The notes beneath the pieces were generated by a model. The model was not told where the DNA came from, ran no database searches, and saw only the letters and a list, made by a program, of their open reading frames with translations. DNA of 27,238 nt from Silene noctiflora (lineage: Eukaryota; Streptophyta; Magnoliopsida; Caryophyllales; Caryophyllaceae), in NCBI GenBank assembly GCA_009801015.1, contig VHZZ01026547.1:1-27238 (forward strand), given 5' to 3'. Below, in pieces: positions 1-10,533 of this stretch (position 1 is the stretch's first letter; each line of letters opens with the position of its first letter). The position numbers and the translations under genes were made by a program.

Positions 1-1517
1 TAAGATTCGACTGCTGACTAATATGCTCTTTAGGATCTTTTTTCCTCAGGTTCAACTGGATGAATCATATCACGGGGTGAATTATCCCTTTGTTTGTATA
101 ACTTAAAAAATAAAAGCACTTATATTACTTACGTTATTATTGAGCGATATCAACATTTTAGGGCATAAACATAGTCTGATTTCACAACAGCTGACTCGCT
201 TCGTAACCTACCCTCGTTCCATTCAAGCAATCAAGGGGGCAAACTGAATGAGCTAGTCTTGACGACGAATGCCTCTTCTTCTTCCGAAACAAGCAGTGAC
301 GGGACCTTCAAAACCAAGGAAGAATTTGCGCAAGATACGCTTTTTATACGCGCTTGGTCCACGAAGAATGAAGTTTGGTGGGGTGGTGAGCTTTTTAATG
401 CTCGGAATAAGAAGCTAATAATCAGAATCAGAAGTAGTGGACCTTTCTTTTGAGACTGAATTCTCGTTTTACTCGGACTGGGATCTTGTCAACATCGGGT
501 GCTTTTTCTTATACCTCGTGTGTCGAGTATTTAATTCACTCCTACCGCTCTCTTATGAACCACATATAATAAGAAAAAAATGGGTAGGTGAGGAGAAGAT
601 GTTTATAGGCGCTTAAACAATGACGGTTACACCTCACTCAACTAAAAAGGAGAGGGCCCCTCTTTCATACTAGGGGAAAGTTAACGTTAGCGAGAGGCTT
701 GTCAAGCTCAACCAATCAGAATAGTTGTGTAAGATTTGGCGGCCATTATATCCTTTCGAAGAAAGCTTTACTACGGAAAAATAAACCAAGTTTACACTAA
801 ATAATAGAAGGTGTACGACACTACTACATAATATGAGAACTGGAAATCATATTTACTTATGGTTTTTCGAACTTTTTTCTTATTGAGCTATTATTATGTT
901 TGAACATAGAAGCTCATCTGTACATCCAAGTAGGGCAGGGATATGATCACTAGCATGAATACAGATTTAATCTACTACCCGCGACTCTTAACAAGGAGCT
1001 CCCTTCACTAGCAACAGCCAGGTCCGCTTTCGGTGATACAGTTGTTGATGTGGGGACTTCTTCGGCAGTAACGGCTTTGTCTGGAAACATATAAAGATAG
1101 AACCCCCCCCCCTTCTGAGTCTCCTTCTATTCCAATCTAAGGCTGAACCAGTCTTATTATATAAGTTTTAGTATATAGGTAAAAGGATAAGAATCCACAA
1201 ATATAGAGTTGGTCAGTGAAACTTCTACAGGAGATTTTTACATGTAAAAAAAGACTTCTCCACATATCTCTTCTCCTATACAGCATAAAGGCGCGAAGTC
1301 CGGAGAACGCCCCTTCTACATTTCGAGGTAAAGCCCTAGAAAAAGCCCGGGTCTAGTTTCCGAGTAATAGGCTGCTACGGGTTAAGTTGACAGCTCCAGA
1401 TACGGCTCTATGATAAACCTTCCACTAGTCACCAACAATTGGTATAACCTACCAATCCTTTCTTTTGCTTGAAATTCGTTTGAATGCCCTATATTATATA
1501 TTATAGTTTTATTGTAG
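1..1517. other. Mitochondrial-type spacer, left edge
   Basis: No recognisable gene. Plus frame 2 is fairly open from the left edge to about 616, with stops at 104, 245, 254, 260, 416, 419 and 614. Its last block (422-616) is 64 codons long. A TTG-started 64-codon ORF (259-453) overlaps it in another frame. None of these translations resembles a family I know, and runs of this length are expected by chance. A run of ten C lies at 1103-1112. The promoter-like motif at 549-557 is listed separately. Confidence 0.55.
549..557 (-). promoter_or_regulatory. Candidate plant mitochondrial CRTA-type promoter motif
   Basis: Read on the minus strand this is CATAAGAGA, which fits the dicot mitochondrial nonanucleotide CRTAAGAGA. 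Immediately upstream on that strand (about 558-581) is an A/T-rich stretch, as in known promoters of this class. It would drive transcription towards position 1. The same 9-mer also occurs at 17439-17447 (plus) and 27197-27205 (minus), without as clear an AT box. A 9-mer like this turns up by chance about 0.3 times in a window this size, so this is only a candidate. Confidence 0.2.
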
Positions 1518-2546
1518 TTTGATCCTTGCTTACTTCATATTGTAGATGTAGAATCCAGATCAACCAGTCAATTCGGCCAATCCCCACAAGCAAGCGACCC
1601 TCTTATGTTGGCCCATTCATCCACCGAACCATCCGAAATAACGAGGGATATTCATTCTTTCGTTCGATCTATCAGAGAGTTCGCAGAAGAGGCAGAAGCG
1701 TACTTAACTCAATCATCATAACCCTCTATAAAAAAAGGGGTTACCAATTAGCCCAATTGTCTTGCCTACTTATTCACCATAAAAGTAAGGGCAGCTTCCA
1801 CCAATTTTGATAAAGAAATGAATCATTTTATTCAGGAACACAAAACCCGAGTCGAAGAAAGAGAATGCTGCAGCCTTAGCCGGTCGTGGAGAGATAGGTG
1901 GCGCACCTACCTAGCAATGGAAAGTGGTTTTCTTTCGTTACAATTACAGATTGGAGTAATCAGAAGCCGGATGATCGAAGATTAAAGTAGCCGGAGTTAA
2001 GAAAGATTGAGCATCTGTAAATCTTCCAATCCATCAATGAAAGCCTTTATGTTTTTTTTTTTTCAATTGATGCTTGAGTCCAAGGATCTTTATACTGATG
2101 CAAGGAGGGAGCTTTTCTTGAAAAAAAAATCTTTTGAAGGTAAGTTGGGTTCATAGACCTTATACATGTGTACCATTGAGGGCTTCTTTTTTTTTCAGTT
2201 ATTCATGGACTCTTTACCTTCCTCTTAGCGAGTCGACTTTCTCACAATTTAATCTCTGCGCATCCGCTTATCAGAGATGTTATTCATTTTCTTTCTTGTG
2301 AGTCACGCTATGCTAAGTTCACCTCAGTAGTTAGTTTCAGACTCAATTCGCGGTGGTCAGTCTCAAGCTCTTATTGATGAAAGCGGAAGGCTGCTAACTC
2401 CAGGTAAATTGCTCGTGATCATCCAGGACATGCTTGAATTCTTGTCCGAGATCTATGATGATATCTTTCTTTTTTTAAGTCTCAATCAGAGCTTACCTTG
2501 TACCCCGTCTAACCGCTACTCCTTCTTTCTGGGTAGATCCGCATAA
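1518..2546 (+). pseudogene. Long low-stop reading frame, unrecognised, probably a decayed coding region
   Basis: One plus-strand frame carries about nine stops in 343 codons, where roughly 21 would be expected at this base composition. Its two best blocks are 1518-1721 (67 codons, ending REFAEEAEAYLTQSS) and 2331-2546 (71 codons). The second contains SIRGGQSQALID and, further on, EIYDDIFLF. A third block around 1750-1985 includes NFDKEMNHFIQEHK. In-frame stops include 1719, about 1749, 1983, 2154, 2328 and 2544. The GG-containing block is loosely like the GG motif that precedes polymerase motif A in plasmid DNA polymerases, and YDD could be a worn motif A or C. Those matches are weak. Because it lies directly before the polymerase relic on the same strand, it may be the upstream part of the same broken gene with a deletion. 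There is no intact start, and the TTG-started ORF at 1526-1810 in another frame is probably a shadow. Confidence 0.3.
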
Positions 2547-2548
2547 CC

Positions 2549-2842
2549 AGTCGATACGATATAAGAAAGGGCCTTTTACTAGCGCCCAAAGCGTACTTCT
2601 ACTAAGCAAAGGAAAGAAGAAGGCAATCGCAATCCGGCAAGGAAATAATTCGGTTCAAGGGACCAGGCCAGAAGCATGTCACAAGGGCTTGATTCAAGAA
2701 AAAAAGTTTCGAGAGGATAGAAGAGGTTGTCGTTGACAATACCTTTCGCGTCGATATGGCTAGATTTTTAAATATATAAGAGAGGATCAACGACGCACTC
2801 GCGGTGCAACATAAGAAGAGATACCTCATTTGCAAAAAAAAT
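2549..2842 (+). pseudogene. C-terminal relic of mitochondrial-plasmid family B DNA polymerase
   Basis: Family B DNA polymerases of this type replicate linear mitochondrial plasmids (invertrons) by protein priming, and plant mitochondrial chromosomes often hold integrated fragments. Three pieces appear in the order expected for the family C-terminus. First, YDIRKGLLLAPKAYFY (2555-2602) matches the thumb-domain KxY motif, usually written FLAPKxY. Second, in the same frame after a TAA at 2603, KEIIRFKGPGQKHVT (2639-2683) matches the region that normally follows it. Third, after a frame change near 2690, VVVDNTFRVD (2726-2755) fits the usual NFRIDW segment, and after a TAA at 2777, KKRYLIC (2813-2833) fits the terminal KRxPxY segment. 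Exonuclease and palm motifs are not visible here. It is broken by two stops and at least one frameshift, so it cannot make a polymerase. The assignment rests on remembered family patterns, not on an alignment. Confidence 0.65.
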
Positions 2843-3702
2843 AGAAGGTGTCGAGGTCTTGCTGGAATCGGCTGTCACGCTCAAGTCGTACTAAAGCTAC
2901 TTATACTTGGTCATACGTTCGGGTAAATTTTTTATTTATGAACATCTCTTATCTCCAGTATATTATAGAACGCGCGAAGTCCACAACGTTTACAGACTTA
3001 ACTAAGCAGTTGAGGAGGGAGGGTAGCCACGGAACGAACGAAACAAGTATAATACCTGGAGCGAGTAGGCAGCTGCTATAACGTAGTCCCGAAGTGAGAG
3101 TCAAAAGCATGAAGAGCATTATAGTTAAGAAATTCGTGTAGTCAGCTAGATATCTCAATAATGAATAGGGAAGAAAGTCTTGAAACTGTCCATAAAAAAC
3201 ATAAGGGCTGGATTGACTTCTTTCTGCGACTCTTAAACCGGGTGTTTCCGCCTTACTTAGTATTTCTTTTATGTACATGTTAATTAAATAGAAGATTATG
3301 TCGTGTCAGGAGTACATACATCAGTATCGAGAACATTAACGGTAGCATAAGGTGTTTCGACATATTTAAGTATAAAGTAAAGCTCTCTTTCATAAACCAT
3401 AAGTATATGGCTTAACTATAATTACTCGCAAGGCAGTCGGCGAAGTCAACAAAGACATATACATATAAGATTGGTAATCATCAGACCCTGCCGCTTCTTC
3501 CATTGCTTTGGCTTAGAGCAAGCTGCCTTAAGATATTACTTCTGACGCTCCAGAGAAATCCGTCTTGTAAAGTAAAAAGTACCTCCGCCTCAGGACTGCA
3601 CTCCCTTCTTCCCTTCCCTATACAAAGGACTGAGTGTCTTTTATAGGGGGGAAAAGGTCCTACCTCGTGAACACCTATTTGAAGCCTAAAAACATTCTTT
3701 GA
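2843..3702. other. Spacer after the polymerase relic
   Basis: The last frame of the relic stays open to a TAA at 2924, with no further family motif seen. On the minus strand, about 3304-3406 gives a 35-codon open frame that I do not recognise. An 86-codon minus-strand ORF at 3481-3741 has no recognised motif. The 109-codon minus-strand ORF at 2949-3278 is listed separately. Nothing else is supportable. Confidence 0.5.
2949..3278 (-). CDS. Hypothetical 109-residue membrane-type ORF
   Basis: This frame begins with ATG and encodes 109 residues. I do not recognise the family. The N-terminal half is mixed and polar. From about residue 49 there is a hydrophobic stretch, FLTIMLFMLLTLTSGL, and from about residue 69 a second, LLAPGIILVSFVPWLPSLL, so two membrane-spanning segments are possible. 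Short hydrophobic ORFs of this shape are common in plant mitochondrial spacers; some chimeric examples cause cytoplasmic male sterility. I see no fragment of atp, cox or nad genes inside it, which argues against the classic chimeric type. No promoter or partner gene is evident, and a 77-codon ORF overlaps it on the other strand. Length alone does not exclude chance. Confidence 0.2.
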   Translation of the reverse strand: MYIKEILSKAETPGLRVAERSQSSPYVFYGQFQDFLPYSLLRYLADYTNFLTIMLFMLLTLTSGLRYSSCLLAPGIILVSFVPWLPSLLNCLVKSVNVVDFARSIIYWR

Positions 3703-4304
3703 TCGAGAACCCGCGGGTACTTCATGTGGGCATTTAAACAAAAAACACAGGCTACTACTTATCCAGAAGAAAACGCAAATTCAGATGCAGCCGCGTGAAC
3801 TTCAACAAACGCCTTGGCTATAAGTTATATATATATAGGAAAGAGCTATAAAGACTCTAGTATGGAGCTCCTGGCTAAAACAGATAGAGAAAGCAACCAA
3901 AGAATGGCATTGGACCTTTACTTATAGGTTGTTCAGTTGATAAATTTATTAGACCTGTTCACCCTGATTCTCTTAGAGTAGGAAAGCACTTTCACATACA
4001 TCACTGTTAGGAGCATGACGGCCGTCTACTGATTGCCACATACACTATAACAAATAGATTACAGCACTACCACTCTAAGAAAAGAGAAAAGGAAGGAGCC
4101 TCTAAAAGAATTAGTAAACTTCATTGGGAGTTAAAAAATGCTTTTATAGATCTTAAAAGGCTTATGTTAACATTTCTGCTTTATACTTGAGTATTGTCCC
4201 ACAGTAAAAGTAAGCAAGCCGCCATTCCGTATAAGATCTTACAAGCGAGAAATAGAAGTTTACTAACGTACCCAAAAAAGCTGCATCCAGTATATTCAAT
4301 GTAG
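3703..4304 (+). pseudogene. Broken, unrecognised protein-like reading frame
   Basis: Two consecutive frames on this strand are unusually open. The first (3703-3927) has one internal TGA at 3796 and includes KTQATTYPEENANSDAAA and KSYKDSSMELLAKTDRES. The second (3888-4304) has stops only at 4008 and 4188 before its TAG at 4302; it includes VDKFIRPVHPDSLRVGKHF, KRISKLHWELKNAFIDLK and YPKKLHPVY. About 139 codons with two internal stops is fewer than the eight or nine expected by chance. Together they would be a lysine-rich soluble protein of about 200 residues with one frameshift near 3890-3925. I cannot name a family. It lies about 900 bases downstream of the plasmid polymerase relic on the same strand, so another plasmid-derived gene is possible, but that is a guess. 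Confidence 0.25.
3741..3756 (+). repeat. 16-base direct repeat, copy A
   Basis: The 16-mer AAAAACACAGGCTACT recurs exactly at 5198-5213. In one frame both copies read TQAT. A shorter related string, ACACAGGCTAT, lies near 8578. Such short dispersed repeats are typical of plant mitochondrial spacers. Confidence 0.5.
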
Positions 4305-4333
4305 TTCTAACCTTCTCTTACTTTGGAGTTACT

Positions 4334-4354
4334 GTAGTCTATTCAATAGACTAC
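4334..4354. repeat. 21-base near-perfect palindrome
   Basis: The arms GTAGTCTATT and AATAGACTAC are exact reverse complements separated by a single C. This would fold as a ten-pair stem only with part of the stem opened to form a loop. The flanks do not extend it. Confidence 0.6.
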
Positions 4355-5197
4355 TTGTATTAGTTAGCTGCCCCCTTTACCGAGATGGAACGCATTGGAT
4401 TATACTTTTTTCCTATAACTAGAGTAGAAGGTCTCTAGTTCTTCCTTACGTTTTATAGGATGATGGGGAAGTTGCTTATGAGAAAAAAAGGAAGAATTCA
4501 CTGATTACACCATATCTTCTGCAACAACTTTCTCTGGAATAGGCTCTGTATTTGCGGACGTTGCTTGTGTAGTTGTTTATGACGTTTCTATAGCATCTAT
4601 TTATGTGGCTTTACACTATTATGTGTAGACGGATCTTTTTACAAAGTAACTACTACTCTTTCTCTATAGTTGTTCCTCGAGAAGAAAGTAAAAAGCTTTT
4701 TTTTTTTAGGCAAGAAATACCCTATATAATATGTTAAAGGTTTCTATCTTTGAGTTCTTCTATCTGTTGGGATAAAGAATTAAGTGCAAATGGGTCAAAG
4801 AGAAACTGAGTTCACTAGAAGTAGCCTCAAATTCCAACTATTATAGATAGCTTCCTTCTTTTACGACTGGGGAACTAATACTCCTACTCGCCTACTTAAT
4901 GAATGCCGAGACAATCTAAGGGCTATTTGCTAGGAAAGCAGGGTATGGCGCATAATGACTATCATTCTATAAAATTGTGACGCAAAAAAATATATTTCTT
5001 TTCCTCCGGTTCTGTTGTCAACTGTTCTTTCTCCAGTTTAGGATACTTTATAGATATAATATCTTGAAAATTCATTTCCTAGGATTGATTTAACTGTGCT
5101 ACTTGCTACTCTTTTGTCTTGTTTTAATGAAGTGGTGTATTCCCTTTTGGGGCGTGACAGCTTCTGGTTTGTGCGTTTAACACAAAGAAATTTCAAC

Positions 5198-5213
5198 AAA
5201 AACACAGGCTACT
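5198..5213 (+). repeat. 16-base direct repeat, copy B
   Basis: Identical to 3741-3756. Sequence on either side differs, so the shared block is only the 16-mer plus a little A-rich context upstream. Confidence 0.5.
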
Positions 5214-7600
5214 GCTGGAAGCTCTGTCTTCTTTACCTAAAAAGCACTTGAAACACTCCTTTTTATTTTAAAGCAATGTTTTATTTGAATTAGAATACTA
5301 ATCTGCTTCGTAGCAGCACTTTATACGAAACAACAATATTACACATTTGGTTTTTGGTAATCAGATTGATCGAACTCGGACAATAGAATTTATTCTTTTT
5401 ATTAGATCAAGCTTCGCTTACTATCTCGATAACATCTTATTTCGAGCAAAGAGAGACCTATTAGAAGAGCGAGGTTCACCATTAACAGCTCGGTAAGCTG
5501 CGGCATACACTACTACTAGGGTTTCACCATTGGCTCTTTCAACCGGTACTTCAATCTCTTCCCTTATATGTTATAATATATTATAGGAATGCTACCACTC
5601 CTAGTATAATGACTCCCAATTCTGCTTGTTGACGTGCATATAGCTTTCGATAGGTTCTTTCCACTATGGCGGATGAAGCATATTCAGTGGCAACGGGGAG
5701 CTACCTACGGTAGAAACCTAGGTTATGCATAGAAATGCCAAATACATAGAATTCATCCGATCAAATAACTACGTCGTAAAAGAACTAGGATGTTTCGCGG
5801 ATGTCTAAGGTATTCACTAGTTTCGAAAAATTCTTTGATTCTTTCGGATAGAACCTAAGGGGCTCGTGTCAGTCACATTACCTGCTCCAGAGCGAGTTGA
5901 ATAAATTTATATTGCAGCAGAGCCCTTCGTTAGCTAGTGAACTGACCTAAATGGGTGAAAAGTAATGGGATGCAGGCGCGAGAAGTCCTTTCCTTATAGT
6001 ATTCTCTCGTAGTACCCATTGGGTGCATCTGATTTGTAAGAATTCTGGACTAGGGAAACATCTTAAAGGTAGGTTAATAAGGGAAGCCTTTAATTACACA
6101 TAAGCAGTGGCATTGGGCTTTTCTCTCTATTCTGATCTGTAAAACAATTCCTTTTTAGTGCTTCTTAGATTCTTAAATTAGCGACATGGATGAGGAATAG
6201 CAACTAAGTGACCATACCATTTGCTTACCTGTAAAGGGGAAATCCTTCGCTTATAGGATGTGGGACACGAGGATTTTAACTTTTTTCCAGGTCTTCATGT
6301 GATGCACTTACCATAGCATTTTTTTACAATTTGCATATATAAGATGATGCCTCCTCCTTAAGCAATTAGTGCATTTTTAATGGATTATAAAAAAAGACTT
6401 CTTCTCGGTGAGGACATTCGAGGTTCATCGAATACATATTTTATTAGGCAGGAGGAAGATCAGTTGAGGCTGATTGTGACAGGAGATGAGAAGAAAATTC
6501 GCGCATTCTACTCGTAGCATACTTTCACTTGCTCTAGTGCTCTAAGACCTAGTCGCACTCCCCAGTGTAGCACATGTGCAGCCATTACAAAGGCAAGGAA
6601 AGGTAAGGAGTTACGGTTGATCCATCACCCTGTCATATAAGGATACCTTGGGATGACGAAACTAGACTAAGATTATGTGGTTTTAGGGGGGAGAGCCCGT
6701 TCTTAGGGAGAGGAAGAGATTGAACAGAGCATAACGTTTGAAATGCTATCCCTTACGACATCTTCGTTTGACATACATTCGTTAAGAAGACTAACTGCCA
6801 ATCTTACTAAGACTTAGATCCTTGGAAACCAAAGGAGTAAGCTAAAACTGAGGAAACGAATCTAAGAAGGAAGCTTACTTCATTGCGTTAAATCCTATCC
6901 TATAACGAAGATGCTTCTTGCTATCCTTAAGGCGACTTGGTGACTCTTAAGAAAGAGGTGTGCTACGTTACTCCCTTATTTCTCGCTAAATGAATCTCTT
7001 TCTAACCGTGGACAACCCACTTAACTTACTATGTCCAATTGAGGGTGGGCTTTCCCCTTAACCTTTTTTTCTTTCTCTCTATCCTTACGCTAGCGAGCGA
7101 ACTAAGGCGTCTAATGAGACCGTCTAGATAGGTGGGTTGGGTCGACGAATGGCCTGTGAACTGCCCGTCCTTATTGCTATTGCTGTGTTAATACGGCTAC
7201 TTACGATACTAAGAATCCCCCCACTTTAGGTTGATCTTACAATCGACTAAGTAGTGTTAAATGGGAATGATTTTTTTGGCCAGAATGCAGGGGCTTTGCT
7301 CCCCTCGATTAACTAAGAGGCTAAGACAGGCCCTGAGCTTGTCCACTTCCAAACAACGGCATGTGATCCGACTGCGGCGCGAGTAAAGGCTAGCCCCCTA
7401 TTTTTTCTATTGTAGGGTCTAATTGTCAAATCGTAACAAGTGAGCTCAGGGCTTTCAAAGACACCATGTTAGAAGTGCTGGCTTCTCTTTCCGGGGCTGC
7501 GCCTTTGGCTTGGTGTGGAAAAAAGGCAGATTAAGCTTTTTGGCGGGGTTGTCATATCATATGGGAAGTGCTCCCGAACAATTTAAGTAGAAAAAAGCCT

Positions 7601-10027
7601 CTTTCGCTTTGATATATAAATACCCTTTCTAAATTGTTAATATAGGTACGATATTACCGATCTATCTAATAGGAGATTCGAGTAGGATCCTAAGTCTCAA
7701 TTAACCTAGCATGACGTCATTTCGAACCAAACCTAATCGCTACATCAACAGCCAGCTCTAAACTTTTCTCCGCCCGTGGTCGAGGAAGCTAAGAGTGTGT
7801 TGACAGAGAAATTAAGAGGTTCACAATCCCTCATAAACGCAAAGTCTTTTACTAAGCAAGCGCATTTCGATCCTTGTTTATCAGGATCAATCTCGTCTTA
7901 AGTAAAGAGGCATAGCTGGGTCCAACCTTTGTATTTGGATATGACTTAATTCTAACTTTTGAACTGTTTCGAGGGAAGACTTTTTTTTTTCAAATGACAA
8001 ATGATTTTGATAGTGAGAGAGTGTTATATCTTTCAGGAACTAGGTTAGTTAGTGCTATCCTTTATAGATGTTAATTATATTTTGATCAGTAACTACTGGA
8101 GGATCGGGTGAACTCTTGCCCAGACAGTAAGATTACAAGTTCCAATTCCAATCAGGGTATAGACCCAGCGTCTACCCACTTATCTTTGTATTTGACTTTA
8201 CCTTTATTGGGTTTGCACTATCCTACGTATGATTAGACTCAATTCCTTGAACGCGTAGCCCAGCTATACTATAGATTAGTAAGAAAGGATCCTTGTTCCA
8301 GTACTTCCTTTCAACGAATAGATATTATGAAAAAAGAAGAGGGCTCGCTCGGGGCTATCTTCGTAATAGGTAATAGATAGAAGAACCAAAGCAAAACATT
8401 CACATTATGACAAAAAAAAAGAAGAAGCGCAGGAGGGTAGCATCTCATAAAGAAAGGAATGCCGCCCCACCCACTTCCATCCCCCGAACGCCCGCGCTAA
8501 TCGAGAAGACTGCTACTTAGATAACGGGGTTTTTTATTTTCAATTGTAAAAGCACAAGGCAAGGGTGCATCTTTTACACACAGGCTATCTCCGAAACATC
8601 TTTCTATAGTAAGGGCTTGAATGGTAATATTCACGCTACGGCTCGGTATTAGTAAGGTCGGTCAGCCCTCTTGTTAGCTACTTTATTCAAGGGACGAGAC
8701 TGTAGTTTCATGCTTGGCTGCTTTTTCTCACTTACTGAAGAGTCCGCATTTCTTGCCTAAGAAGGTTCATTCCACTAGCTGGATCAGACTCAGTTAACCC
8801 ATTACCGGAGCTTTTGTAATAAAGAAGGCAGGGCTGGTGGACGACTAAAGGAGGCTACTGCCAAAGCGGATGAACCCAATGATGATTACTATTCGTCTGA
8901 AGCAGCCCCTTCTTTCCCTTTCCCAAGAAAAAGAGTCTTTCCAGAGAGAGACCAAAGCAAGGTGAAAGTAGAGGTGGGGCAAAGGAAGGAAAGAAGTCTT
9001 CTGGCGATTACTAGATCTCACAAGAAATCCCATCCATTTAAAAGGGTCTTTTTTCTGACTTTAACAGCTTCAATAACGGTAACAAAGGCAATCTTTGTGC
9101 TAATATGAAGAAAGACTACTTAACACAGTCCGATTTTTACTGGGAAGGAGCTTTATTGGGCGAACGAGTAATTACGTTCTGTCTTGCTAACTAGAGTAGC
9201 TCTATCTGTATCGGATGCCTCGGGATTACTAAAAGCTCTACCTAGTCAATATCTAAAACTGTGGTTTACTTAGACTAAACGGGCTTTATTCTAACCACCC
9301 CTTTGACAGGTTAATCCCTTACTAATATAGTATTAGGACATCAAGGACTTCCTTCTCATCTTGGTTGGCACACCACTTTCTTCTTCTTCGTTCTATAAAA
9401 GACAGCTTTTAACATGAAGGATCCGGCATATTCTCATGCTAGGGCGTATGCGTTTGTATATTCTTCCTTATTCCTTTGGAGATATGGTGTAATTTTACTT
9501 CACTGGCGGAAGTGTTCGAAGACAGAAGCCGAGATACAGAAGTACTTGTGGTAGCAGCCCTATAACTCCTAAAATATAAGTAATATAAGAGGTCAATAGA
9601 CACAGACAGAGAAGCTCTTGATCAGGAAGTTCCACTTGAAGTTAATGGAAAACCAACATAGTTGTAGTCTAATCTCACATCTAAGAAATTTTAACATGCT
9701 TTTATATGACAGCTTACGCAAACGAAGCAGGAGTTCTTATAGTAAGAAGCCTCGTTTTGAAACCCTTTCTTCTTCTTTAGGAATCGCATAGGCACGCCAC
9801 TATGTTCCGAAGTAGAATAAGCCCATATGCGCCTGACCCATAGTAATAGATGACAAAGACCTCGAAAAGGTAGTCTTTCTAGCAGCATAGCATACTCTAA
9901 CATCGTCTCGACAACATCCTCATTACATATATTTTATCCATTCGCTCGGTGATTTATATATCAAGTAGCATAAAAGAAAAGAGTTTAACTAGCCCAAAAG
10001 ACTGCTCCACAATGTCTTATTTTTTTA
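7601..10027. other. Spacer with no recognised gene
   Basis: This is ordinary mitochondrial-type spacer. There is a short GC-rich patch at 8461-8510. Minus-strand ORFs of 62 codons (8845-9033) and 70 codons (9691-9903) have no recognisable domain and are within chance length. No structural RNA was found. Confidence 0.55.
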
Positions 10028-10297
10028 CTACTCTTTTCTTATCTTACGAAATTTCTTTGTGTGAGTTGCAATATATTTATAATTAAATGCTGACACGGGG
10101 TAAGCTTCACTAATGGCTGGTCCAACGCTTCCTGATGAAATATTAGAGCAAGATGTGCAATACATAGAATGCAATTGTAATAGATCACTTAATCTTCTAA
10201 TAATAAATGCAGCCTCCCTTTTGTAGGAATAAGAGGCATCGTACTTTGCTTTCTTTTTAAATCCCCAGGTATTAAGATAGACTCTGCAATATGGCAA
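10028..10297 (-). CDS. Hypothetical 89-residue ORF
   Basis: An ATG-started frame of 89 residues ending in TAG. It is basic at both ends (FKKKAK near residue 13; KKFRKIRK at the C-terminus). The middle holds YCTSCSN, with two cysteines three residues apart, around residue 46. No signal peptide, membrane segment or known fold is apparent. It stands alone, with no neighbour in operon-like spacing. It was kept because it has a true ATG and a mixed, protein-like composition. About ten open runs this long are expected by chance in the window, so the call is weak. Confidence 0.18.
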   Translation of the reverse strand: MPYCRVYLNTWGFKKKAKYDASYSYKREAAFIIRRLSDLLQLHSMYCTSCSNISSGSVGPAISEAYPVSAFNYKYIATHTKKFRKIRKE

Positions 10298-10323
10298 TTC
10301 TTCTTTTTTGGAGTTTGGAGTAA

Positions 10324-10533
10324 GAGCAATATAGTCTAATGGCTATTAAAATCCCTTATGTTCCTGAAACTGCTGCTTATCTTGGTGGAAGAAGACGCCA
10401 GTTCGATAGTCTAAGTATCGGCCAAATATAAATAGCTATTCCAACGCAGTAGTAGTACCAAGGAGCTCTTGAAGCCGCTGCAGATGAAGCCGAGTTTACT
10501 GCTTTTGATAAAGAAAAAGTCAGAAACAGTTGA
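10324..10533 (+). pseudogene. Short broken protein-like frame, unrecognised
   Basis: One plus frame, starting after a TAA at 10321, has an ATG at 10339 and reads MAIKIPYVPETAAYLGG before a TAA at 10429. The same frame resumes after two TAG codons near 10450 with GALEAAADEAEFTAFDKEKV and ends at TGA 10531. The alanine- and acid-rich second part looks protein-like rather than random, but I cannot name a family. It may be a worn coding fragment or chance. Confidence 0.2.

Larger units (their letters stand above)
4305..7600. other. Spacer with no recognised gene
   Basis: Several short open frames look protein-like but match nothing I know. Examples are plus 4482-4628 (a 48-codon hydrophobic frame containing FSGIGSVFADVACVVVYDV) and the frame around 5150-5235. 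A 21-base near-palindrome lies at 4334-4354 and a 14-base AT palindrome at 5572-5585. From about 5700 to 7600 I see nothing beyond ordinary AT-rich spacer. No tRNA, rRNA or intron core was found. Confidence 0.55.

Noticed and set aside
1390-1410. GAGCCGTATC on the minus strand, like the start of group II intron domain V
   Set aside because: The rest of the domain V hairpin (GAAA loop and matching 3' strand) is absent.
2440-2475. EIYDDIFLF as a reverse transcriptase YxDD box
   Set aside because: Spacing and flanks fit neither copia nor gypsy reverse transcriptase; kept only as part of the unassigned frame at 1518-2546.
2602-2835. 77-codon minus-strand ORF opposite the polymerase relic
   Set aside because: It is the antisense shadow of the relic.
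5145-5180. GRDSFWFV, resembling the HDSFWTH motif of phage-type RNA polymerase
   Set aside because: Histidine residues are missing and no DxxxNG or KxxxMTxxYG motif is seen around it.
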